NCBI RefSeq assembly: GCF_000696185.1
Contig: NZ_KK853997.1
Span: forward strand, 6,441,844 to 6,505,843
Length of the DNA stretch: 64,000 bases
Origin: Kitasatospora cheerisanensis KCTC 2395
Lineage (GTDB): Bacteria > Actinomycetota > Actinomycetes > Streptomycetales > Streptomycetaceae
Direction of reading: 5' to 3'
Position numbers and translations under genes: made by a program. The notes below the pieces were generated by a model. The model saw only the letters and a program-made list of their open reading frames with translations. It was not told the DNA's origin and made no database searches. This document shows, one piece after another, positions 8,865 through 16,858 of this stretch. How positions within the stretch are numbered: the first letter of the stretch is position 1; the number at the start of each line of letters is the position of its first letter.

Positions 8865-9620
8865 ATGACGATCCCTCACCGATTGACCGGCGGCGGCGAC
8901 CACCACGTTCTGGTGCTGCACGACTGGTTCGGGACCAGCGCCGGCTGGGGCCCGTTCCTCGACTACCTGGACGGGGACGCGTTCAGCTACGCGTTCCTGG
9001 ACTACCGCGGCTACGGGGAGCGCAAGGACGTCCCCGGCGCGTACACGCTCGCCGAGATCGCCGCCGACGCGCTCGCGCTGGCGGACCAACTCGGCTGGGA
9101 GCGCTTCTCGTTGGTCGGGCACTCGATGGGCGGGAAGGCGGCCCAGCAGGTGCTCGCCGAGGCGCCGCTGCGGGTGCGGAAGCTGGTCGGGCTGGCGCCG
9201 GTGCCGGCCGGGGCGTACCCGTTGGACGAGGCGGGCGAGGCGCTGTTCTACGGCGCCGCCGAGGACCGGGAGAAGCGCTTCGCGATCCTCGACCTGGTCA
9301 CCGGTCAGCGGGCCGGCCGGGTCTGGCTGGACCGCATGGTCGACCAGTCGCTCCGGCTGTCCCACCCCGAGGCCTTCGGCGGCTACGTGCGCGACTGGGC
9401 GACGGCCGACATCGAGCGGCGGATCAGCGGAAACCCGGTGCCCGTCAAGGTGATCGTCGGTGAGCACGACCTCGCCCTCACCGCCGACGTGATGCGGGGC
9501 ACCTTCCTCGCCCACTACCCCAACGCCGAACTGGAGGAGCTGGGCGGCACCGGCCACTACCCGATGTACGAGACCCCGGTCGCCCTCGCGGCGTCCCTGG
9601 AGGGCTTCCTGCACAACTGA
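8865..9620 (+). CDS. alpha/beta hydrolase
   Basis: The product has 251 residues from the ATG at 8865. Motifs: oxyanion-region HDWFG near residue 18, nucleophile elbow GHSMGG (about 85-90, catalytic Ser), acid in GEHDLALT, and the catalytic His in GTGHYPMYE near the end. The length is typical of esterase/haloperoxidase-like hydrolases. The substrate cannot be inferred. It follows the LuxR regulator on the same strand after an 86-base gap and may be co-transcribed with it. A hairpin at 9639 ends the unit. Confidence 0.9.
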   Translation: MTIPHRLTGGGDHHVLVLHDWFGTSAGWGPFLDYLDGDAFSYAFLDYRGYGERKDVPGAYTLAEIAADALALADQLGWERFSLVGHSMGGKAAQQVLAEAPLRVRKLVGLAPVPAGAYPLDEAGEALFYGAAEDREKRFAILDLVTGQRAGRVWLDRMVDQSLRLSHPEAFGGYVRDWATADIERRISGNPVPVKVIVGEHDLALTADVMRGTFLAHYPNAELEELGGTGHYPMYETPVALAASLEGFLHN

Positions 9621-9638
9621 CCCCACCGCCCCGGAGCG

Positions 9639-9672
9639 GCACGGGAGGCCGGCCCCACCCGACCTCCCGTGC
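9639..9672. terminator. bidirectional terminator between convergent genes
   Basis: A perfect 10-bp stem (GCACGGGAGG against CCTCCCGTGC) with a 14-base loop, between the alpha/beta hydrolase and the convergent membrane-protein gene. Confidence 0.6.
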
Positions 9673-9693
9673 ACCGTGCACCGCGCGGGCCGC

Positions 9694-10587
9694 TCAGCCG
9701 CCGACGACGCCCGCGGCCGCCAGCGCGAGGAAGGCCGCGGCCGACCCGGCAGCCGCCGCCACGAGCACCAGGACGCAGGCGCCGTACACGTTCTCGCCCT
9801 GGCTGCCGCGGAGGAGGACGCGGGACGGCCGGCGGGGGTCGAAGGCGATCTCGAAGGTCCCGCGGTCGAACCGCACCTCGGTGTGGCGGTCGGTCGCGGT
9901 CCGCGGCCGGCCCTCGGCGTCGACGAAGGCGTACACGGCGTGGCGCGTGCGGCGGCCGCGGTAGCCGTACGTGATCCGCACCTGCTCGACGGCGGCCATC
10001 ACCGAGATCCCCCGCCGCCACAGCACCCAGCGCAGCCACAGGTAGGGGACACCCGGATCGCCGGCGCCGGCGACGACGGCGAGCAGCAGGGGGAGGGCCG
10101 GCAGCCAGGCCAGGGCGTTGCCCACGTCCCGGCCGATGCGGAGAACCAGCAGGAGCAGCAGCACGACGGCCCAGACGCCGATCGCCACCGCGGCCGCCCG
10201 GAGGAACGACCCGGCGCCGGCCCAGGCGGCCGCCGCCCGTGCCAACTGCCGTGGCAGCACGCCGGATCGCACCACCGGGACCGACTCCACCCGGCCCGAC
10301 CCGTCCGCCCCCGGCAGGCTCGCCGAGACGGCGCGCGCGAAGGCCCGGGCGGCCTCGGCCCTGCGCTGGCGGATCACGAACTCGCCCACCGGCCCGCTGC
10401 CCGCAGCGAGGCGGAGGCGCACCGTGCCCGTCCCGTCGTCCTCGACGGCCTCGATGGCGGTCAGCGGTATCCGGTGGTGCGCCCCGCGCTCCTCCACCAC
10501 CACCAGGCCCCCGGCGAACCGGGCCACCCTGCCGCCGCCGCGCAGCACCACCGACGGGACGGCGGACGGCGAAGACTCGGAGATCAT
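9694..10587 (-). CDS. membrane protein of unknown function
   Basis: The product has 297 residues from the ATG at 10587. I do not recognise the family. It has a soluble N-terminal half (about 1-125) with alternating beta-strands that resembles a PH-like or bacterial-PH fold (LRGGGRVARFAGGLVVVEERG). Two hydrophobic segments follow (about 128-150 and 158-180), then a second soluble beta-rich part and a C-terminal transmembrane helix (about 268-297). It is divergent from the frame-broken membrane protein at 10716. Confidence 0.7.
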   Translation of the reverse strand: MISESSPSAVPSVVLRGGGRVARFAGGLVVVEERGAHHRIPLTAIEAVEDDGTGTVRLRLAAGSGPVGEFVIRQRRAEAARAFARAVSASLPGADGSGRVESVPVVRSGVLPRQLARAAAAWAGAGSFLRAAAVAIGVWAVVLLLLLVLRIGRDVGNALAWLPALPLLLAVVAGAGDPGVPYLWLRWVLWRRGISVMAAVEQVRITYGYRGRRTRHAVYAFVDAEGRPRTATDRHTEVRFDRGTFEIAFDPRRPSRVLLRGSQGENVYGACVLVLVAAAAGSAAAFLALAAAGVVGG

Positions 10588-10715
10588 CCCGGCAGGATAG
10601 AGGCGCTCCCGGCCCGCGCGACAGCCGCCACGGCCTTCCGGTCCGCGCCTTCGGGACAGCCGCTGCGGCCTTCCGGCCGGTGGCGGCGCGACCTGCGGGT
10701 CGTAGGATCCGGCGG

Positions 10716-11923
10716 ATGAACAGCACCGCCTTGTCGATCGACGCCGCCGTGGTCCTCTCGGTCGCCGCCGGGCTCCGGCTCGGGCCGCGTGCGCTGAAGC
10801 GGATTGCGGCGCCCCGGCGGGACGGGTGGACGGTGCGGCCCGAGGTCGGGCTGGCCGTGGTGGTGGGCGCGGTCTACCTCAACCAACTGGTCTGCGCGGC
10901 CTACGTGGTGAGGGTGCACGGCGGGGACGCCTCGTTCGTGGCGCGCCACCTGCCGCCGGGGTGGTTCGACCAGCCGGTGGGGAGCCCACTGGTGCGGGCG
11001 CTGGCGGAACGGCTGCCGGAGCCACGGGTGTTCGGGCCGAGCGTGCTGCGGGTGCAGGCGTTCCTGGAGCTGCCGTTCGTGCTGTTCGCTTACGGGACGG
11101 TGCTGCGGCGGCTCAGCCCGGCGCTGTACCGGGCGGTGTGCGGCTCCGGCCCGCTGGTGTGGGCGACGGCGCTGTCGTACACGGCGGTGTTCAGCGTGGT
11201 CGAGTGGGCGCTGCGCAACCCGTGGACGGTCCAGGACGTGCTGATCCGCGCCGTCTCGGCGGCCGTCACCGCGCCGCTCGTTCTCGCTCGGGCCCGCCGC
11301 GACCGGGGCCCGAGCACCGGCCCGGGCCGGGCGGGCTGCTGCACTTCGCCGTCTCGCTGTGGGCGCTCGGCGGGCTGGTGATGGTGGTCTACGACACCGC
11401 GCTGCTCTACAACTCGGCGCATCTGCGCACCCGTTGGCCCGAGCTGGCGGGGTGGGTCGCGGTGCTGGCGGTCACCGGGCGGTGGCGGCCCGCCGACCCG
11501 GCGGCGGTCGGCCCGGGCACGGCCGCGCTCGCCACGGTGCTGCGGCGCGGGCTGGTGCTGTTCCTGGTGCCGGCCCTGGCGGTGCGGTACGGCCTCGGCT
11601 TCGCCGATCCGCGGGTGGCGCTTGCGGGCGGACTGCTCACGGCTGCCTGCGCGCTGGCGGACCGTCAAGTCCGCGCCGCACTGCTGCCGTTGAGCCTCGC
11701 CGTGACGGCGGGCCTGGTCGCCGGGTACGTCGCGCTGCGCGCGGTCACGGACACGTATGTGGAGAGCGGCCTGCTCCGGGCGATGGCGGCGCTGCTCGGG
11801 ACGGCGACGGTGGTCTGCGCGGTGGCCGATCGGCGGCGCCGGAACGGTCCGTCAAGTCCATCGCCGCATCGGCAGGTTCAGCCGGGCGCCAGGTCGCTGT
11901 CCTCGTCGAAGTCGCCCAGGTGA
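10716..11923 (+). pseudogene. polytopic membrane protein gene interrupted by one frame change
   Basis: The first part reads from the ATG at 10716 (MNSTALSIDAAVV) and shows helices up to APLVLARARRDRG, then runs out of frame to a stop at 11381. The hydrophobic pattern continues without a gap in the -1 frame from about 11330 (GGLLHFAVSLWALGGLVMVV) to a stop at 11923. The change falls in a GC-only run at about 11320-11345. Reconstructed, it is an approximately 400-residue protein with 9-10 transmembrane segments; I do not know its family. The last 46 bases overlap the convergent Nudix gene, so the true end may be slightly earlier. A sequencing indel is more likely than decay because both halves look well preserved. 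Confidence 0.7.
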
Positions 11924-12387
11924 AGGGGGACCGGGCCGGGGCCGGTGCGGAGCAGGGCGGCGAGGTGGTGGGCCAGGCGGCGCGGGCGGACGGTGCGGTC
12001 GGTGGCGGCCAACTCCTCGATGCTCCACCAGTGGTGGCCGTAGCGGGCCTCCTCGGTGACGACCCGGACGGCCGCCGCCTCGGAGGCGGTGAGCCGCAGC
12101 AGCCGGTACTCCTCGGACTGGTCGAAGCGGCGGCCGTCGACGCCGAACCGGCACCGGCGGGTCCAGACCGGCGGGCCCAGCCGGTCGGCGGGCAGGGCGA
12201 GCGCGGTCTCCTCGCGCAACTCCCGTACGGCGGCGGCCACTGCGTCCTCGCCGTCCTCGATCCCGCCGCCGACGGTGAACCACCAGCGGGCGCCGGCCCG
12301 GCGCGGATCGCGGCCGCAGAGCAGCAGCAGGCGCTCGCGGTCGTCGAGCAGCAGGATGCGGGAGGTGCGGCGGCGGTGCAGCGTCAC
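11878..12387 (-). CDS. Nudix hydrolase
   Basis: The product has 169 residues from the GTG at 12387. The Nudix box is nearly complete at about 40-63: GGIEDGEDAVAAAVRELREE followed by TAL, with Ala where the consensus has the last Gly. The metal-binding REx2EE acidic residues are present. Nudix enzymes hydrolyse nucleoside diphosphates linked to another group; the substrate is not predictable here. It lies 11 bases after the GNAT acetyltransferase on the same strand, so the two are probably co-transcribed. Its end overlaps the opposite-strand membrane-protein frame. Confidence 0.9.
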   Translation of the reverse strand: MTLHRRRTSRILLLDDRERLLLLCGRDPRRAGARWWFTVGGGIEDGEDAVAAAVRELREETALALPADRLGPPVWTRRCRFGVDGRRFDQSEEYRLLRLTASEAAAVRVVTEEARYGHHWWSIEELAATDRTVRPRRLAHHLAALLRTGPGPVPLHLGDFDEDSDLAPG

Positions 12388-12398
12388 GGCGGCCGGGC

Positions 12399-12935
12399 TC
12401 AGGCGGGCTGCCGGACGCCGAACCACTGCTCGGCGCCGAACTCCTGGAAGCGGTCGACCTCGGTGAAGCCCAGTCGGCCGGCCAGGCGCAGGGCGGCGTC
12501 GTTGGCGACCTGGGTGCACAGGACGACGGGTTCGCCGGGGAGGGCGCCGGCGGCCCATCCGAGGGCGGCGGCGCAGGCCTCGGTGGCGTAGCCGCGGCCC
12601 CAGGCCGACGGCGTGAACAGGTAGCTCAGTTCGGGTTCCTGGGCCTCGGGGTGGAGGTGGCCGGGGCGGTCCGAGGCGCGGCGGTCCAGGGTGACCATGC
12701 CGATCATCGCGCCGTCGAGGTCGACCACGAACAGGCCGGGCCGCCGCCGGGGCGTCTCGGGCACGGTCCGTTCGAACTCCTCGCGCGGGCGCGCCCCGCC
12801 GAGGAAGGCGCACACCTCCGGCGAGGTGAACAGCCCGATGATCGCCGAACGGTCGCGCGCCTCGGGCTCCCGCAGGACGAGGCGCTCGGTGCGGATCGGT
12901 GCGGGCGGCCAGGCGACGGGTCCGAGATCGGTCAT
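12399..12935 (-). CDS. GNAT family N-acetyltransferase (RimJ/RimL-like)
   Basis: The product has 178 residues from the ATG at 12935; the in-frame extension upstream lies in short DNA repeats. It begins IRTERLVLREPEARD, typical of RimJ/RimL-type acetyltransferases, and carries the acetyl-CoA loop as SAWGRGYATEAC (about 112-123), followed by LAGRLGFTEV. It would acetylate an amine or protein N-terminus using acetyl-CoA; the target is unknown. It is followed at once by the Nudix gene. Confidence 0.9.
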   Translation of the reverse strand: MTDLGPVAWPPAPIRTERLVLREPEARDRSAIIGLFTSPEVCAFLGGARPREEFERTVPETPRRRPGLFVVDLDGAMIGMVTLDRRASDRPGHLHPEAQEPELSYLFTPSAWGRGYATEACAAALGWAAGALPGEPVVLCTQVANDAALRLAGRLGFTEVDRFQEFGAEQWFGVRQPA

Positions 12936-12965
12936 GCCAGGCAACCTACCGCAGCCCGCCGCGCC

Positions 12966-13010
12966 CGGTCGGTGCACGGTCGGTCGGTACGCGGTCGGTC
13001 GGTGCACGGT
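12966..13010. repeat. three tandem 15-bp repeats
   Basis: Three adjacent copies of a 15-bp unit, CGGTCGGTGCACGGT; the middle copy differs at three positions. They lie between the TetR stop and the GNAT start, both on the minus strand, and are probably simple slippage repeats. Confidence 0.8.
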
Positions 13011-13037
13011 CTGGCCCGGGCGCAGCTTGACGGGGCG

Positions 13038-13640
13038 TCAGGCGTCGAAGAGTTCGTCGAGGTGGTGGGTGAGGATCGCCAGCGCCGCCTCGCCGTCGCG
13101 CTGGCCGCCGAGGACGCTCTGGCCGAGGCCGTTGACCAGCGCGGCGAGGCCGGCGGCGGTGATCCGGGGGTCGCGGGCGGGGGAGAGGCCGCCGTCCCGC
13201 TGGGCGGCGCGCAACTGCTCGGCGAGGAAGGACTCCAGCAGGTCGGCCTGGCCGGTGCCGTGCTTCGCCAGCGCCTCGGGGTCGTTGAGCACCAGGGCGT
13301 AGTACGCGGTGTAGGTGCGGGCGATGCGCCGGCTCTCGGCGTCGGTGGGCAGGATGCAGGCCAGGACGGCGGTGACCAGGGCACGCGGGGTGGGCGGGCT
13401 GCCGGCGGCGGCGATCCAGCGGGCCATCCGGTCCTGCAGTTGGGCGCCGAGGCGGGCCAGGGCGTCCAGCAGCAGGCCCTCCTTGGTCTCGAAGTAGTAC
13501 TGGACGAGCCGCAGCGAGACGCCGGCCTCGGCGGCGACGGCGCGCATGCTGGCGGACTGCAGTCCTTGGGTGTCGGCGATCCGGAGCAGCGCCTCGGCGA
13601 TCTGCCGCCGGCGCTCCTCGTGTTCGACCTTCGCGTTCAT
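13038..13640 (-). CDS. TetR family transcriptional repressor
   Basis: The product has 200 residues from the ATG at 13640 (GGAGG upstream). The N-terminal helix-turn-helix spans about 8-55: RRRQIAEALLRIAD, then SASMRAVAAEAGVSLRLVQY and YFETKEGLLLDAL. The C-terminal ligand-binding domain is all-helical, with IARTYTAYYALVL in the middle. It is divergent from an alpha/beta hydrolase gene, and a 35-bp nested palindrome between the two starts is its probable operator. By analogy with similar pairs it should repress itself and the hydrolase until a small ligand binds. Confidence 0.92.
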   Translation of the reverse strand: MNAKVEHEERRRQIAEALLRIADTQGLQSASMRAVAAEAGVSLRLVQYYFETKEGLLLDALARLGAQLQDRMARWIAAAGSPPTPRALVTAVLACILPTDAESRRIARTYTAYYALVLNDPEALAKHGTGQADLLESFLAEQLRAAQRDGGLSPARDPRITAAGLAALVNGLGQSVLGGQRDGEAALAILTHHLDELFDA

Positions 13641-13654
13641 GATCCGGCCTCCCT

Positions 13655-13689
13655 GGTACACCCGTATCATGCCGTGATACAGATGTACC
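13655..13689. promoter_or_regulatory. 35-bp nested perfect palindrome, probable TetR operator
   Basis: Perfect outer arms GGTACA/TGTACC enclose perfect inner arms GTATCA/TGATAC, with spacers CCC and AGA and a 5-base centre TGCCG. It starts 15 bases upstream of the TetR ATG and ends directly at the hydrolase ATG, so a bound repressor would block both promoters. Confidence 0.8.
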
Positions 13690-14556
13690 ATGCGAATGAG
13701 CGAGTTCAGGAACGCCCGGTCCGCCGCCCGCTTCCGTACCGCCTACGACCATGCCCTGGCCGTGCTCCTGCCCGGCCCGCGCACGGCGATCGAGGTCTCC
13801 ACCGCCCACGGCACCACCCGCGTGCACCGCGCCGGACCGGCGGCCGGACGGCCGATCGTGCTGCTCCCCGGCTCCGGCGGCAACGGCCTGATGTGGCACC
13901 ACCAGCTCGACGAACTGGCCGCCCGCCACCCGGTGTTCGCGATCGACCCGATCGGCGAACCGGGCGCGAGCGTGCAGCGCGCGCCGATCGCCGACGGCGC
14001 GGACGCGGCCCGCTGGCTGGAGGACGTGCTCACCGAGCTCGACCTGACGGACGCTCACCTGGTGGGCTGCTCGTACGGCGGCTGGGTCGCCCTCCAGCAC
14101 CGCCTGCACCACCCGGGGCGGGTCGGCGCGCTGACGCTGCTCGACCCGGCCGGGTTCAACGGCTTCGGGTTCCGCTTCTACGCCTGGCTGATCGCCGGCG
14201 GCCTGGCCGCGAGCGCGCCCCGGGCGCTGCGGCCCCGGCTGGCCCGGGCGGTCGGCAACAGCGCGGTGCTGGAGGACGAGTTGATGAGACTGACCCGCGC
14301 CGCGATGGGCTTCCGCCGCGCGCTGCCCGTCCCGCCGGTGCTCGACGACGAGGAGCTGCGGCGGATCGACCTGCCCGCCCTGTTCCTGCTCGGCGCGCGC
14401 AGCGCCCTGCACGACTCCGCCGAGGTCGCCGCCCGGATCGCCCGGGTGCTGCCCGCCACCGCCCGGGTGGAGCTCGTCCCCGGCGCCGGGCACTCGCTGC
14501 CGATGGACGCGCCCGCGCTGGTCACCGAGCGGATCCTGGCCCGGACGGCGGCCTGA
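13690..14556 (+). CDS. alpha/beta hydrolase under TetR control
   Basis: The product has 288 residues. The ATG at 13690 immediately follows the palindrome, with no room for a ribosome site, so the mRNA may be leaderless; an alternative ATG is at 13696. Motifs: oxyanion segment LLPGSGGNG (about 57-65), nucleophile elbow GCSYGG (about 123-128, Ser), late acid in LLGARSALHD, and catalytic His in GAGHSLPMD. It belongs to the alpha/beta fold hydrolases. The substrate is unknown, but the divergent TetR gene suggests an inducible detoxification or degradation role. Confidence 0.9.
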   Translation: MRMSEFRNARSAARFRTAYDHALAVLLPGPRTAIEVSTAHGTTRVHRAGPAAGRPIVLLPGSGGNGLMWHHQLDELAARHPVFAIDPIGEPGASVQRAPIADGADAARWLEDVLTELDLTDAHLVGCSYGGWVALQHRLHHPGRVGALTLLDPAGFNGFGFRFYAWLIAGGLAASAPRALRPRLARAVGNSAVLEDELMRLTRAAMGFRRALPVPPVLDDEELRRIDLPALFLLGARSALHDSAEVAARIARVLPATARVELVPGAGHSLPMDAPALVTERILARTAA

Positions 14557-14571
14557 TGCCGCGTCACCCCG

Positions 14572-14961
14572 CTACGAGGTGCGAACGATCTGCACCAGGT
14601 TGCCGCAGGTGTCGTCGAACACCGCGGTGGTCACCGGCCCCATCCGGGTCGGCTCCTGGGTGAACTCCACCCCGAGGGCGCGCAGCCGCTCGTACTCCGC
14701 CTGCACGTCGTCCACCGCGAACGAGACCGCCGGAATGCCGTCCTTCACCAGTGCGGTCTTGTACGGCGGGACGGCCGGGTGGCCCGAGGGCTCCAGCAGG
14801 AGTTCGGTGCCCTCCGGCTGCTCCGCCGAGACCACCGTCAGCCACCGGGCGCCGCCGCCCAGCGGCACGTCGTGCTTCTTCACGAACCCCAGCACCTCGG
14901 TGTAGAAGCGCAGCGCCTTCTCCTGGTCCTCGACGAAAACCGAAGTGATGTAGATCCGCAT
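14572..14961 (-). CDS. VOC family (glyoxalase/bleomycin-resistance fold) protein
   Basis: The product has 129 residues from the ATG at 14961. It starts MRIYITSVFVEDQEKALRFY and contains the second beta-alpha-beta unit PAVSFAVDDVQAEYERL, ending TTAVFDDTCGNLVQIV, where the late Asp/Asn region corresponds to the metal site of single-domain VOC proteins. Close relatives are annotated as glyoxalases of unproven substrate. It converges on the TetR-controlled hydrolase with 15 bases between stops and no terminator between them. Confidence 0.9.
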   Translation of the reverse strand: MRIYITSVFVEDQEKALRFYTEVLGFVKKHDVPLGGGARWLTVVSAEQPEGTELLLEPSGHPAVPPYKTALVKDGIPAVSFAVDDVQAEYERLRALGVEFTQEPTRMGPVTTAVFDDTCGNLVQIVRTS

Positions 14962-15270
14962 CCCGCCGCCCTCCGAGCCCGACCGTCCGCCCCGACCCTA
15001 CGGCCCGTCAGTGGCCGGGCCGGCGGCGGCGCGCCGGGGCGGAGGCGGGTGGCCGGGGCCTCGGGGCTTACGACAACGGCATTGACGTGCAGGGCGGGCG
15101 CGGGTTTCATGGCGTGCCACCGGCGCTCGCCGCCGGCACCCCCACCCCCCGGCGTGCCGCACGCTCCGCGGCCCGCCGTCGTACCGCCGTGCCCGTTCCG
15201 CCGGGCCGGCGCTCCCCGACTCGCGCCCCCGCACGGGCGTTCCCCCACGAACTGAATCGGTGGTGATCCC
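14962..15270 (+). promoter_or_regulatory. 309-bp upstream region of the APC permease operon
   Basis: No gene is recognised. A possible promoter is TTGACG at 15082-15087 and TTTCAT at 15105-15110 with a 17-base spacer; the second element is weak. If used, it leaves a roughly 150-base leader before the permease. Confidence 0.3.
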
Positions 15271-16809
15271 TTGGCAGCGACGGTCGAGGACGGCGGTCCC
15301 GTCCCGAGCAGCGGCTCCGCCCCGGAGACGATGCGCAGATCGGTCGGCGTCGGCGCGGTGGTGGTGATCGCCGCGTCCTCCACGGCCGCCACCACCTCGA
15401 TCGGCATCGGCCTGGGCCTGATGGCCGGAGTGGTCGGCCTGCACCTGCCGGCGATCATGCTGCTGGCGTTCCTGCCGGTGCTGGGCATCGCCTGCGGCTA
15501 CGGCCGGCTCAACCGGGTCGAGCCGGACGCCGGCAGCTCCTACCGCTGGGTGGGGCGGGTGCTCAGCCCGTGGCTGGGCTTCCTGACCGGCTGGGTCAAC
15601 ATCCTCACCACCATCGTGTTCATGGCGTACACGACGACGGTGACCGGCTCGGCGCTCGTCCAACTGGCCGGAAAGGCGGGCCTGCACGCGCTCCCCGGCG
15701 TGCTGCTGGACCCGGACTCCAGCGTCCAGTGCACACTGATCGGCATGCTGGTGCTGCTGGCGGCGACGGTGGTCGCGGTGCGCGGGCTCGACCTGGCGGC
15801 CGCCCTGCAGAAGTACCTGCTGATCTTCGAGTACGCGGTGCTGATCGCGTTCTGCGGGTACGGGCTCGTCGCCGGCGACCAGCCGTTCAGCCTGTCCTGG
15901 TACAACCCGTTCGAGATCCCGTCCCTGAGCGCCCTCGCCCAGGGCATGGTGCTGGCGGTGTTCTGCTACTGGGGCTTCGAGTCGGTGTTCAGCGTCGGCG
16001 AGGAGGTGCACGACCCGAAGGACGCCACCCGCGGCGGGTTCCGGTCGCTGCTGCTGATGCTCGGCCTGTTCCTGTTCGCCGGCACCGCCTTCCAACGGGT
16101 GCTGCCGCTCGACGAGCTGGCCGACAACGGGGCGACCGGCCTGGCCTACTTCGCCGACCGGCTCGCCCACCAGCCGCTGGCCGCACTGCCGTTGGTGGCG
16201 CTGACTTGCTCGGCGGCGGCCTCGCTGCAGGCCTCGGTGATCCCCACCGCGCGCGGCGCGCTCGCCATGGGCCGCGACGGCACCCTCGGCCGGGTGTGGA
16301 CGCGCCTGCACCCGCGCCACCGCACCCCGTCCACCGCCACCTGGCTGATCACCGGCATCGCGCTGGCACTGGCGACGCTGTCGCTGGTCATCCCGACCGT
16401 CACCGAGCTGATCTCGGCGACCGTCAACGCCATCGGCATCGTGGTCGCGCTGTACTACGCGCTGGTGGCGATCGCCTCCGCGGTGCGCTTCCGGCACCTG
16501 CTGCGCGAGAACCTCGCCGAGGCGCTGAAGGCCGTGGTCGCGCCGCTGCTCGGCGGGGCGGTGCTGCTGCTGGTCGGCGGCTACCTCGCCTGGACCTTCT
16601 ACGACTCCACCGACCACTTCGAACTCGCGGCCGACAACGGCTGGTTCGAGCTCTCGGTGCCGGCCCTGATGATCGGCTCCGGGGTGCTCGCCGCGGCCTG
16701 GTCGCGCTGGGGCCGCCGCTCGCCGTACTTCGCGTCCGGCGCGTCCGGCGCGTCCGGCGCGTCCGGCGCATCCGGCGCGTCCAGTACGCCCGCTGCGGAC
16801 CCGGCGTGA
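15271..16809 (+). CDS. APC family amino acid/amine permease
   Basis: The product has 512 residues if the TTG at 15271 is used (weak GGTGGTGA site); an in-frame ATG at 15331 with GGAG upstream would give 492 residues. It has about 12 hydrophobic helices, and the N-terminal SIGIGLGLMAGVVGLHLPA and DAGSSYRWVGRVLSPWLGF match the substrate-binding unwound helix 1 and helix 2-3 region of APC transporters. The C-terminus is a Gly-Ala-Ser repeat encoded by six 9-bp DNA repeats. It is followed by an amidohydrolase and an FAD oxidase on the same strand. I infer uptake of an amine, amino acid or N-acyl derivative for the downstream enzymes. Confidence 0.88.
   Translation: MAATVEDGGPVPSSGSAPETMRRSVGVGAVVVIAASSTAATTSIGIGLGLMAGVVGLHLPAIMLLAFLPVLGIACGYGRLNRVEPDAGSSYRWVGRVLSPWLGFLTGWVNILTTIVFMAYTTTVTGSALVQLAGKAGLHALPGVLLDPDSSVQCTLIGMLVLLAATVVAVRGLDLAAALQKYLLIFEYAVLIAFCGYGLVAGDQPFSLSWYNPFEIPSLSALAQGMVLAVFCYWGFESVFSVGEEVHDPKDATRGGFRSLLLMLGLFLFAGTAFQRVLPLDELADNGATGLAYFADRLAHQPLAALPLVALTCSAAASLQASVIPTARGALAMGRDGTLGRVWTRLHPRHRTPSTATWLITGIALALATLSLVIPTVTELISATVNAIGIVVALYYALVAIASAVRFRHLLRENLAEALKAVVAPLLGGAVLLLVGGYLAWTFYDSTDHFELAADNGWFELSVPALMIGSGVLAAAWSRWGRRSPYFASGASGASGASGASGASSTPAADPA
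16732..16785. repeat. six tandem 9-bp repeats in the permease C-terminus
   Basis: Copies of GCGTCCGGC (the fifth has one substitution and the sixth is incomplete) encode an Ala-Ser-Gly tripeptide repeat at the cytoplasmic end of the permease. It is likely a slippage-prone tail of variable length. Confidence 0.85.
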
Positions 16810-16858
16810 CCCCGCCCCACCTGCACCCCACCTGCACCCCACCGAAGGAGCACCGCAC

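Noticed and set aside
13655..13689. Rho-independent terminator reading of the 35-bp palindrome
   Set aside because: It sits between two divergent starts rather than after a gene, so an operator is the better explanation.
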